Source of the DNA: Bradyrhizobium jicamae | GTDB taxonomy: Bacteria > Pseudomonadota > Alphaproteobacteria > Rhizobiales > Xanthobacteraceae | NCBI RefSeq assembly: GCF_001440395.1 | Contig: NZ_LLXZ01000177.1 | Location: forward strand, 46,145-110,144 | Reading direction: 5' to 3' | Length of the DNA: 64,000 nucleotides | In this document: in pieces, positions 8,690 to 17,730 of the stretch | Numbering within the stretch: position 1 is the first letter of the stretch | How the letters are laid out: every line of letters begins with the position of its first letter | Program-made: the position numbers and the translations under genes | The notes under the pieces: generated by a model | Seen by the model: the letters and a program-made list of their open reading frames with translations, nothing else | What the model was told of the DNA's origin: nothing | Databases searched by the model: none

Positions 8690-9481
8690 ATGGCGGGGAC
8701 CTGGACGCTCGAACAGACCCTGCGGCACGATCGCCTGATCGTGGCCATCGGAATAGCCACCGTGGTTGCGTTCTCCTGGGGCTATCTGCTGGCCGGCGCC
8801 GGCATCGACATGAGCATGGCCGATATGCCGATGGACCCCGAGCCGTGGTCGCTGGCGCAGGCCGGGCTCATGTTCGCGATGTGGTGGGTGATGATGGTTG
8901 CGATGATGGTGCCGAGCGCCGCGCCGACGATCCTGCTGTTCACGGCGATCAAGCGCAGGCAGGCGACGACGGACAGCCCGGTCATCTCAAGCTGGCTGTT
9001 TCTCGCCGGCTATCTCGTGATCTGGGCAGGGTTCAGCCTGGTCGCGGTCTTCGTGCAATGGGGACTTGATCAGGCCGGGTTGCTGTCCGGCATGATGGCG
9101 AGCACCAGCCATTTGCTCGCGGGGATCATCCTGCTTACCGCCGGCCTCTATCAGTTGACGCCGATCAAGCGCGCCTGCCTGCGCTACTGCCAGAGTCCGA
9201 TACTGTTCCTCGCGCGATACTGGCAACGGGACGCGATGGGCGCGCTGCGCATGGGCTTTCGGCACGGCGGTTATTGCGTCGGCTGCTGCTGGTTTCTGAT
9301 GGCGCTGCTTTTCGTTGCTGGCGTCATGAACCTCGCCTGGGTCGCCGCTGTCGCGATCTATGTCGCCATCGAGAAACTGATGCCGCGCAGCGAATGGCTC
9401 AGCCGTGCTGCTGGTGTCGCTCTGATTGCAGCCGGTGTCCTTCTTCTGGCTTTCGGTGCTACGGCTTTCGCTTCTCTCTAG
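8690..9481 (+). CDS. DUF2182 predicted metal-binding integral membrane protein
   Basis: A 263-residue membrane protein with about seven hydrophobic helices. The Met-rich segments MSMADMPMDPEPW and WWVMMVAMMVPSAAP and the later RHGGYCVGCCW are DUF2182 hallmarks; Met and Cys residues in membrane helices suggest soft-metal binding. It lies directly after the DUF1326 gene and is probably cotranscribed with it. The transported or bound metal cannot be told from the sequence. Confidence 0.85.
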   Translation: MAGTWTLEQTLRHDRLIVAIGIATVVAFSWGYLLAGAGIDMSMADMPMDPEPWSLAQAGLMFAMWWVMMVAMMVPSAAPTILLFTAIKRRQATTDSPVISSWLFLAGYLVIWAGFSLVAVFVQWGLDQAGLLSGMMASTSHLLAGIILLTAGLYQLTPIKRACLRYCQSPILFLARYWQRDAMGALRMGFRHGGYCVGCCWFLMALLFVAGVMNLAWVAAVAIYVAIEKLMPRSEWLSRAAGVALIAAGVLLLAFGATAFASL

Positions 9482-9487
9482 CGGCCG

Positions 9488-10138
9488 TCAGACGGCGACC
9501 AGCTCGGCGGGATTGCCGGTTCGCTTAGGCTTCTTCACCCTGGAAGGCCCGAACAGATTGCCTGCGGCGAGACCTGCAGTATCGGCGACGGAGGGATCGC
9601 GCGAGACCATGGCGGCGACGATGGCGCCGTCGATCAACAGCGCGAGTTGATGCGCGAGCACCTGCGGCTCGGCGGCGCCCATCTCACCGGCGAGTTTTTC
9701 GATATGCGCCAGCACCACCTTCTTGTGGCGCAGCGCGATGTTGCGGAACTGTTTTTGGTGTTTGTCGTGCTCGGCGACAGCGTTGATGAACGGGCAGCCG
9801 TAGAAGCGTTCCTCGGCGAACCAGCGCTTCAGCGCCGGAAAAATCCGCTTCAGCTTCGCCTGCGCGTCGCCGCCGCCATCTTCCATGGCGCCGATGAACC
9901 ATTCGCGCCACGCCTTGCCTTCGCTTTCCAGCACGGCATTGACGAGGTTGGTCTTCGATCCGAACAGTTTGTAGAGCGTGGTCTTGGCGGTGCCGGCCTC
10001 GTCGATGATCGCGTCGATGCCGGTGGCGTTGATGCCGTTCTTGCAGAACAGATGCGTCGCCGCGTTGAGCAGGCGGTCGCGCGCGGATTCCTCGTCGCCC
10101 GCGGGGAGGTGCTTCTTCTTCGAAACCGATTTGGCCAT
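9488..10138 (-). CDS. TetR/AcrR-family transcriptional regulator
   Basis: A 216-residue regulator. The N-terminal HTH (residues 19-65) reads ARDRLLNAATHLFCKNGI, then AIIDEAGTAKTTLYKLFGSK, a standard TetR DNA-binding domain. The C-terminal ligand domain contains RFYGCPFINAVAEH, as in the TetR subgroup near YxaF/LmrA. It is convergent with the DUF2182 gene, 6 bases away. The ligand and targets are unknown. Confidence 0.9.
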   Translation of the reverse strand: MAKSVSKKKHLPAGDEESARDRLLNAATHLFCKNGINATGIDAIIDEAGTAKTTLYKLFGSKTNLVNAVLESEGKAWREWFIGAMEDGGGDAQAKLKRIFPALKRWFAEERFYGCPFINAVAEHDKHQKQFRNIALRHKKVVLAHIEKLAGEMGAAEPQVLAHQLALLIDGAIVAAMVSRDPSVADTAGLAAGNLFGPSRVKKPKRTGNPAELVAV

Positions 10139-10308
10139 GCGCGGCAGTTAATCGAACCGCAGCGCAATCATCAAGCCGCATCTTTGCGTCGAAAATAATC
10201 GCCAGCAGGCGGCAACTGCATCGCGCGTGAGCAGCATCGCTCTGATCAATTTCCGGGCAGGCGCTCCTAAGCGACGAGAGACGTTCGGCTTTTGATTTCG
10301 ACCGGTTC

Positions 10309-10324
10309 TGGCACGCTTAATGCA
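10309..10324 (+). promoter_or_regulatory. Sigma-54-like promoter (-24/-12)
   Basis: TGGCACG, four bases, then ATGCA. The GG (10310-10311) and GC (10322-10323) elements are 12 bases apart as required. The only departure from TGGCACG-N4-TTGCW is one T to A change. A start codon with a strong AGGGAG site follows 40 bases downstream. Confidence 0.5.
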
Positions 10325-10363
10325 GGAAACAGAACGTTCGGTATCCTACCAGGGAGAGAAAAC

Positions 10364-10502
10364 GATGACCGCGGTCGCCCAGAAAACAGTGCTCACCGGC
10401 TGCCTAGCGCCGATCGACAAAGGCGGGCTCGAGCAGCTCATTGCCAACGATGGAACCGCGCCATCGCGCCGCTCTGGCGTTCCCGGCCTCGACTGCGTAT
10501 AA
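10364..10502 (+). pseudogene. Short 45-codon ORF, possible truncated gene remnant
   Basis: ATG 10364 is preceded by the strong site CAGGGAGAG at good spacing, and the peptide starts MTAVAQKTVLTGCLAPIDKG. From memory this resembles the N-terminus of OsmC-like proteins, but it stops after about 45 residues with an unrelated tail (SRRSGVPGLDCV). A remnant that keeps its promoter and start region is the simplest reading. A genuine small protein or leader peptide is the alternative. Confidence 0.4.
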
Positions 10503-10529
10503 TCATGATGCAGTCGGGTGGTCGCGCGG

Positions 10530-11147
10530 ATGTCGATATTCTCAGGCAGATTTGGTCTTGCAACAGTCGCAGCGTTGCTGTGCCTGGGCGCGCCGGCGGC
10601 GCATGCGCAGGCTTCGCCGATCAGCTACTGGACTCCCGGCTGGCCGATGGGGTTCAGCGGTGATGCGGGCGAGGGCGTGAACGCCTACGGCAATTTTCCG
10701 AGCTTTGACTTCCGCGACCTCGGCAACGGCTCCGCCGTCGCGCGCTATAATTTCTCCAACGGCTTCTTCGTCGGCAGCCAGCGCAACACCATGGGGTTTG
10801 CCGGCCTCAGCCAGAGCGCGTTCGGCGGCTTCGGATCGATCTACAGCGAAGGCACGCAGTTCGGCTACAGCCTGAAGAACGCCGGCGGGCCGCCGATCAC
10901 GTTCTTTGCCGGCGTCGATACGCTGAAATACAACAGTGGCATCGGCAGCAGCGCGTTCGCACCATTCGATTCCAAGTCGGGCACGCTGCCCGTTTCAAGC
11001 GCCTATGCCGGTGTCGAATTCCAGCCGACGTCGAATCTCAGTCTGTCGCTCGGGGTCGGCGTCGTCCAGCAGACGGGACGGCTCGACAGCGAGATCAATT
11101 CGCTGCCCGGCGCTTCGTCTTTCTCCGTCGGTAACCGCCGCTACTAG
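10530..11147 (+). CDS. Secreted outer-membrane beta-barrel-like protein
   Basis: About 205 residues with a clear signal peptide (LATVAALLCLGAPAAHAQA). The mature part is rich in Gly, Ser and aromatic residues in alternating strand-like blocks: RYNFSNGFFVGSQRN, FGGFGSIYSEGTQFGYSL and SLSLGVGVVQQ. This suggests a small outer-membrane or surface beta-barrel like those of Bradyrhizobium. A GTG at 10518 is an alternative start. The TAG stop is supplied by the first bases of the repeat at 11144. No function can be assigned. Confidence 0.7.
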   Translation: MSIFSGRFGLATVAALLCLGAPAAHAQASPISYWTPGWPMGFSGDAGEGVNAYGNFPSFDFRDLGNGSAVARYNFSNGFFVGSQRNTMGFAGLSQSAFGGFGSIYSEGTQFGYSLKNAGGPPITFFAGVDTLKYNSGIGSSAFAPFDSKSGTLPVSSAYAGVEFQPTSNLSLSLGVGVVQQTGRLDSEINSLPGASSFSVGNRRY

Positions 11148-11270
11148 AGCAGATCCGGAAAAGTGTGTAGCGGTTTTCCCTCGCGACAAACGCGACCGCG
11201 TTTGCGCGGAGATCATGCTCAAACAAAAAGATGAAGCGGGATGACGATTCGAAGAAAAGTCATCACGCTT
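11144..11270 (-). repeat. Interspersed palindromic repeat family 1, copy B
   Basis: An inverted-orientation copy of the element at 1999-2127. It starts CTAGAGC, contains CAAACGCG-AC-CGCGTTTG, and ends with AAGCGGGATGAC paired to GTCATCACGCTT (one mismatch). It fills the gap between the convergent barrel and VOC genes, and its CTAG gives the barrel gene its TAG stop. Confidence 0.85.
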
Positions 11271-11275
11271 GAGTC

Positions 11276-11713
11276 TCAGTCGTCCCGCTGTACCAACTCG
11301 ACGGTGATGCCCTCGGGCCCCTCGAAGAGCCGCAGCTTTCGGCCGATGTAGTCCATCTCGTCGCTCAGCACAGTTACGCCGTTGGCCACGAGGTGCGCAG
11401 TAGCAGCCTCAATGTCGTCGACGCGGAACGCGAGGTGATTGAAGCCCCGTTTTCGCAGGTTCGTCGGGTGCGCACCCGGATCGGTCCCAGGCGGCGGGTC
11501 GAACTCAAGCAGCTGGATCTCGAAATGATAGGCTCCTTCGAGTGCGAGGGTGATGTGCTGCGCTTTCATGCTCGGCATGCCCATGTACCGGGCGGGAACG
11601 CCACCGTCGATCGTTGCGACGTGATCCTTTCTGAAACCAAGGAGCGCGAAGAACCCGATCGCCGGGCCGGCGTCGGCGACTGCGATCGTAACATGATCCG
11701 GATTGAGTATCAT
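11276..11713 (-). CDS. VOC-family (glyoxalase/dioxygenase fold) protein
   Basis: A 145-residue protein with two beta-alpha-beta-beta-beta modules. DHVTIAVADAGPAIGFFALLGF begins the first and FNHLAFRVDDIEAATAHLV the second, with a C-terminal EGPEGITVELVQ. Candidate metal ligands are His6, His in FNHLAF and Glu in VELVQ. It could be a glyoxalase, dioxygenase or resistance protein; the substrate is not readable. The start at 11713 has GGAG 8 bases upstream; an ATG at 11734 is weaker. Confidence 0.8.
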   Translation of the reverse strand: MILNPDHVTIAVADAGPAIGFFALLGFRKDHVATIDGGVPARYMGMPSMKAQHITLALEGAYHFEIQLLEFDPPPGTDPGAHPTNLRKRGFNHLAFRVDDIEAATAHLVANGVTVLSDEMDYIGRKLRLFEGPEGITVELVQRDD

Positions 11714-11909
11714 TTTGTCACTCCGTGTGATCAACGCCGTGCGGACGCTCCCGAGTATGCCTTGTGAACGAGGCTGGTTGAGAGGCCGCTGCGCCCGTTC
11801 ACAACACTGTTATTGCGACCTGTCGCGCCCGTCGCTCCCTCAACTGGGCGTGTCGGGCTTGTTGTTGTATCCTCACCGGAGCACCTGCACGGTCGCCAGG
11901 AGGAGTTAC

Positions 11910-12398
11910 ATGACTATTGTCGTACTCAACCGCCGCAACCTCCTCGCTGTTGGCGGCTCCATCCTCGCAACCGGGGTTTCCGGGCTCCTGATGCCCGTGC
12001 GCGCGCAAGGTCTCGCACCGACCCCTTCGATGTCGGGCGGGGCTAACAACTACCGCGCGGGCGCGCCGACAGTGGATCGGATCGGCAAGGGCGGCTTCTG
12101 GATGAGTGGCACCGTGCGCCGCGCAGGCGACGGCGCTCCGCTTGCCGGGCAGCGCATCCAGATCTGGGCGCACACCACTGAAGGGCGGGAGCACGAGCCG
12201 CAGAGTCATGGCGCCACGCTCACCGACAAGGACGGGGCGTTTCGTCTCGAGATGCCGCAGATCGTTCCCATCTTCGGCCAGCCGCATGGTCACCTCGCCT
12301 ATGACAGCGGCGAATTCAAAACCGTCTTTCTACGTCCGGTGATGCGGAGCGCAAAGGATACCAGCCTGGAGGCGCACTTCGTTCTTCAGCCGGTCTAA
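11910..12398 (+). CDS. Tat-exported intradiol-dioxygenase-like protein
   Basis: A 162-residue protein. The start follows AGGAGGAG. The N-terminus has a twin-arginine-like NRRNLLAVGG signal and a hydrophobic stretch to residue 32. The body resembles the small periplasmic members of the intradiol ring-cleavage dioxygenase fold: WMSGTVRRAGDGAPLAGQRIQIW, then TLTDKDGAFRLEMP, then GQPHGHLAY. The classic four-ligand iron set (two Tyr, two His) is not clearly complete, so catalysis is uncertain. It is immediately followed by a ferric-reductase-like membrane protein, suggesting an exported redox pair. Confidence 0.65.
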   Translation: MTIVVLNRRNLLAVGGSILATGVSGLLMPVRAQGLAPTPSMSGGANNYRAGAPTVDRIGKGGFWMSGTVRRAGDGAPLAGQRIQIWAHTTEGREHEPQSHGATLTDKDGAFRLEMPQIVPIFGQPHGHLAYDSGEFKTVFLRPVMRSAKDTSLEAHFVLQPV

Positions 12399-12403
12399 CC
12401 GAG

Positions 12404-13048
12404 TTGCCAACGAAGGGATGGACATTAGCCCGGGTGGCCCTGGTCTGGGTCGCCCTTGCAGCCGCAATTTGCGTGCCGATTGCCGCTGCAGCGGTGAGCC
12501 CGCTGCTCGCATGGCGCGATCCGGTCTACATCCTGGCCTGCTTCGCCGGGATTGTCGCGCTGGGGCTCATGCTCGTTCAGCCTCTGCTGATTGCTGGATA
12601 CTTGCCGGGACTGTCGGCTCATCGTGGCCGGCGTACACATCTCTGGATCGGAGGTGCGCTCGTCGTGGCGGTGGTGATCCACGTCGGCGGCCTCTGGATC
12701 ACCAGTCCGCCCGACATGATTGACGCCCTTGTGTTCGCATCGCCGACGCCGTTCTCACCCTGGGGTGTGGTCGCGATGTGGGCAATCTTCGCCGTCGCGA
12801 TTTTTGCTGCCCTCCGCCGGCGATTGGGAATACGGCCGCGAACGTGGCGCATCGCCCATACACTGCTCGCGATCGTCATCGTCGTAGGCAGTGTGGTCCA
12901 TGGCCTCCTGATCGAGGGCACGATGGAGACGATATCGAAGGCTGTGCTTTGCGCGCTGGTCCTCGCGGCGGCCATAAAGGTCATGACTGACCTGCAGGTG
13001 TGGAGAAAGCGAGCGAAGTTACGCGGTGAGAGCATCGCGCGACAGTAA
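12404..13048 (+). CDS. Ferric-reductase-like transmembrane protein
   Basis: About 214 residues with six or so hydrophobic helices. The pattern fits the ferric reductase/YedZ-like haem-binding membrane domain: HRGRRTHLWIGG, then VVIHVGGLW, then TWRIAHTLLAIVIVVGSVVHG. The paired His residues in helices could bind b-type haem. The start is taken as TTG 12404, five bases after the previous stop; no strong Shine-Dalgarno site is seen. Coupling to the dioxygenase-like gene suggests electron delivery to a periplasmic partner, by inference. Confidence 0.7.
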   Translation: MPTKGWTLARVALVWVALAAAICVPIAAAAVSPLLAWRDPVYILACFAGIVALGLMLVQPLLIAGYLPGLSAHRGRRTHLWIGGALVVAVVIHVGGLWITSPPDMIDALVFASPTPFSPWGVVAMWAIFAVAIFAALRRRLGIRPRTWRIAHTLLAIVIVVGSVVHGLLIEGTMETISKAVLCALVLAAAIKVMTDLQVWRKRAKLRGESIARQ

Positions 13049-13108
13049 GCCAGGCAGAATCGATGGTGCCGCGAAGCTTACACTTGAGGGGACAGTGACG
13101 AGCGCGAG

Positions 13109-13801
13109 CTATTGCTCCGATGACAGGCGGATCATCTGGCGCCCGTCATTCATCGCCTTCAGACTGTTGACGTAGTTCTCAGGACGCTGCCAGCGGTGAG
13201 GAACCTTCAATCCCATGAATTCCGCGATGCTGCCGATAAACGCAGTGCAATTGGTGGTCTCGGCATTCCAGACCGGTGAACTCGCCTGCAATTTCTTGAT
13301 GTAGGCGAAAACCCTCTTTGCGTCCGGCTCATTCAGGTAAACGCGGTAACTGGCGGTCAAGTACTGCGGATCAAGATCGCCATAACTCGCCCCGGTCTCG
13401 GACGGCACCCACATCAGATGACCAAGTACATAAGGGACGTTGTCTCCCGCAGGGGTAAGACCCGCGACTTCAACGGCTCGCTCGCTTGTCTTCCCGAACC
13501 AGACGAAAGCGTGTCCCCAGCTCGCCGCCGTTCTGGCTCTGAAATCTACGTAGTACGGGCCCTTTGCCGATCCCGGCTTCCGGGTCGACTGTGACGCCGA
13601 TTTCGATTCATCACTGGAAACAAGCGCGTTCGCGTTGGCGACGCGCTTGTAACCTTCCTGTATGTGGGAAATGAAACGCTCCAGATCGCCCCGAGTGTCA
13701 ATCTCGCGTGCGGAAGCTGGATGGATTTCGCACGCCAGCGGGACAGCGAGAGTGAATCCCGCGAGCAAACACAGTGCTAATCTCTTCGGCCCACTTGCCA
13801 C
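13109..13801 (-). CDS. Secreted protein with a permuted papain-like (His before Cys) motif
   Basis: A 230-residue protein with a signal peptide ending near PASA-R. The segment YVDFRARTAASWGHAFVWFG (His97) comes before NCTAFIGSIAEFMGL (Cys185). A GH-aromatic strand followed by NC-x-x-F at a helix start is the pattern of circularly permuted papain-like/NlpC-P60 families, where His precedes Cys. Peptidase, amidase or acyltransferase activity is possible but unproven. It is a single gene with no obvious partner. Confidence 0.55.
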   Translation of the reverse strand: MASGPKRLALCLLAGFTLAVPLACEIHPASAREIDTRGDLERFISHIQEGYKRVANANALVSSDESKSASQSTRKPGSAKGPYYVDFRARTAASWGHAFVWFGKTSERAVEVAGLTPAGDNVPYVLGHLMWVPSETGASYGDLDPQYLTASYRVYLNEPDAKRVFAYIKKLQASSPVWNAETTNCTAFIGSIAEFMGLKVPHRWQRPENYVNSLKAMNDGRQMIRLSSEQ

Positions 13802-13846
13802 AGTTCGCCCTTCAGCTGTCGAAGGTCAGAATCGACGAGATCCGAC

Positions 13847-14038
13847 TCAGTACCGCGTATAGGGCCGCGGCGCGACGGGCGTCTTGCCGACCGGAGTCTT
13901 CCCGATTGGGGTCTTGCCAATCGGCATCTTGCCGACCTGGGCGGTCTGATAGACGGGCTGTGCGCGCGGGATATCGGCAGCGCTGGCGGCAGTCACCAGT
14001 GCAAGCGTCGCACCCGCGATAATCACAATCTTCTTCAC
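13847..14038 (-). CDS. Small secreted GKTP-repeat peptide
   Basis: About 63 residues from GTG 14038, with GAGGA upstream. A signal peptide (IVIIAGATLALVTAASAA) is followed by a short mature part with four near-perfect pentapeptides, GKMPI-GKTPI-GKTPV-GKTPV, and a Pro/Arg/Tyr tail. The DNA shows a matching 15-base tandem repeat. It looks like a small exported repeat peptide of unknown role. Confidence 0.6.
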   Translation of the reverse strand: MKKIVIIAGATLALVTAASAADIPRAQPVYQTAQVGKMPIGKTPIGKTPVGKTPVAPRPYTRY

Positions 14039-14211
14039 AGTACTGTGTCCTCTATGTTGGAGAAGCAAGGCGGTCAGCCGCGCTTTCCTCAGCCGCGCCG
14101 GGACATGAATATCCGAATGCGTCTACAGTACGGCAGGTTGGCCGCGTTCGAGCGATAGGTCTGCAGTGCGGCAGTTATGAAACAGGTTGGAACCTGAATT
14201 TCCGCCGTGGA

Positions 14212-16137
<1,926 letters not shown>

Positions 16138-16149
16138 CCGGTCGTAACT

Positions 16150-16199
16150 CCGAAAATTCGTAATCTGACTACGATATTTCGTTTAACACGAATTTTCGT
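16150..16199. promoter_or_regulatory. Three tandem dyads, probable enhancer (UAS) for the activator
   Basis: Three 12-bp dyads of form ACGAA-N2-TTCGT occur at 16150-16161 (CCGAAAATTCGT), 16171-16182 (ACGATATTTCGT) and 16188-16199 (ACGAATTTTCGT). Start-to-start spacing is 21 and 17 bases. They lie 58-107 bases upstream of the -24 box, the usual place for enhancer-binding-protein sites, in an unusually AT-rich stretch. Confidence 0.7.
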
Positions 16200-16256
16200 A
16201 ATCGCCAATCTCAGCGGAATCGCTGTGATGTCAGCGCCATCGCCGAAAAACGAGGC

Positions 16257-16272
16257 TGGCATATGCCTTGCT
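16257..16272 (+). promoter_or_regulatory. Sigma-54 promoter of the cyanate operon
   Basis: TGGCAT-ATGCC-TTGCT matches the -24/-12 consensus, with GG at 16258-16259 and GC at 16270-16271, 12 bases apart. Transcription would start near 16283, 22 bases before the GGAGGG-led ATG at 16305. This excludes the in-frame ATG at 16263 as the start. Confidence 0.82.
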
Positions 16273-16304
16273 TAATTAGGGGGCAACGTCGCGCAGGAGG
16301 GCTG

Positions 16305-17684
16305 ATGTCTACCTTCGACAACCCATTCGATCCGAACCGCCGTCTCCACGCCGGTGGCTGCTCATGCGGCCGGCATGTCAGCGAAGCCGAGCATCAGGCC
16401 GCGCAACTGCAGGCCCAGTCCGCCATCGAGAGCGAGAAGCGCTACGAGGGCGTCGTCGCCTCGGCCGTGATGCGGGCGATGTTTCCGCAGGATGTCGCGC
16501 GGCGCGCATTCCTGAAATCGGTGGGGGCTGCAACCGCCGCCGCCGCGCTGTCGCAATTCTTCCCGCTCAAGACCGCGACCGAAGCGTTCGCGCAGGGCGG
16601 GCCATTGGAAAAGAAGGACCTCAAGGTAGGCTTCATCCCGATCACTTGCGCCACGCCGATCATCATGGCGGCGCCGATGGGATTCTATGCCAAGAACGGC
16701 CTCAACGTCGAAGTGATCAAGACCGCCGGCTGGGCCGTCATTCGCGACAAGACCATCAACAAGGAATACGACGCGGCGCACATGCTGTCGCCGATGCCAC
16801 TCGCCATCACCATGGGTGCCGGCTCCAATCCGATTCCCTACACCATGCCGGCGGTCGAGAACATCAACGGCCAGGCGATCACGCTGTCGATCAAGCACAA
16901 GGACAAGCGCAATCCGAAGGACTGGAAGGGTTTCAAGTTCGCCGTGCCCTTCGACTATTCGATGCACAATTATCTCTTGCGCTATTATCTCGCCGAGCAC
17001 GGCCTCGATCCCGATACCGACGTGCAGATCCGCGCGGTGCCGCCGCCGGAGATGGTCGCCAATCTGCGCGCCGACAATATCGACGGCTTTCTTGGCCCCG
17101 ATCCGATGAACCAGCGCGCGGTGTTCGACGGCGCAGGCTTCATCCACATCCTCACCAAGGATATCTGGGAAGGGCATCCGTGCTGCGCCTTCGCCGCGTC
17201 GAAGGAATTCGTCACGACGATGCCGAATACCTATGGCGCCTTGCTCAAGTCGATCATCCAGGCGACCGCGTATGCGCACAAGGCGGAGAACCGCAAGGAG
17301 ATCGCGAACGCGATCGCGCCGGCCAACTATCTGAACCAGCCGCCGATCGTGCTGGAGCAGATCCTGACCGGCACCTTCGCCGACGGCCTCGGCAACATCG
17401 TCACGCAGCCGAACCGCGTCGATTTCGATCCGTTCCCTTGGCAGTCGTTTGCGGTCTGGATCATGACCCAGATGAAGCGCTGGGGTCAGATCAAGGGCGA
17501 CATCGACTATGCGGGCATCGCCGCGCAGGTCTATCTCGCAACTGATGCCACAAGGCTGATGAAGGAAGCGGGGCTAACGCCGCCCACGGCGACGACCAAG
17601 AGTTTCTCGGTGATGGGCAAGGCTTTCGATCCCGCCAAGCCCGAGGATTATCTCGCCAGCTTCAAGATCAGGAAGGCGTCGTGA
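16305..17684 (+). CDS. cynA: Nitrate/cyanate-type ABC transporter substrate-binding protein
   Basis: A 459-residue CmpA/NrtA-family binding protein. After an unusual 60-residue N-terminal extension holding GGCSCGRH comes a Tat signal (ARRAFLKSVGAATAAAA). The mature domain (LKVGFIPITCATPIIMAAPMG) binds an anion such as cyanate, nitrate or bicarbonate in the periplasm. Cyanate is inferred from the cynS gene in the same operon. The start has GGAGGG upstream and lies just after the sigma-54 promoter. The order is binding protein, permease, ATPase, cyanase. Confidence 0.85.
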   Translation: MSTFDNPFDPNRRLHAGGCSCGRHVSEAEHQAAQLQAQSAIESEKRYEGVVASAVMRAMFPQDVARRAFLKSVGAATAAAALSQFFPLKTATEAFAQGGPLEKKDLKVGFIPITCATPIIMAAPMGFYAKNGLNVEVIKTAGWAVIRDKTINKEYDAAHMLSPMPLAITMGAGSNPIPYTMPAVENINGQAITLSIKHKDKRNPKDWKGFKFAVPFDYSMHNYLLRYYLAEHGLDPDTDVQIRAVPPPEMVANLRADNIDGFLGPDPMNQRAVFDGAGFIHILTKDIWEGHPCCAFAASKEFVTTMPNTYGALLKSIIQATAYAHKAENRKEIANAIAPANYLNQPPIVLEQILTGTFADGLGNIVTQPNRVDFDPFPWQSFAVWIMTQMKRWGQIKGDIDYAGIAAQVYLATDATRLMKEAGLTPPTATTKSFSVMGKAFDPAKPEDYLASFKIRKAS

Positions 17685-17706
17685 TGACGAGCTTCGCCTT
17701 TTCCTC

Positions 17707-17730
17707 CTCCCCGCAAGCGGGGAGAAGGAG
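17707..17730 (+). promoter_or_regulatory. Intercistronic hairpin covering the permease ribosome-binding site
   Basis: CTCCCCG-CAAG-CGGGGAG forms a 7-bp stem at 17707-17724. The GGGGAG arm is the best-spaced Shine-Dalgarno sequence for the ATG at 17731, so the stem should lower permease translation and shield the 3' end of the binding-protein message. Confidence 0.6.

Noticed and set aside
13865..13940. CRISPR-like short repeats
   Set aside because: The 15-base repeats are in frame and encode the GKTP pentapeptides; there are no spacers of constant length.
16263..16304. Upstream ATG at 16263 as the start of the binding protein
   Set aside because: It lies inside the sigma-54 promoter, upstream of the predicted transcript start; ATG 16305 has GGAGGG before it.
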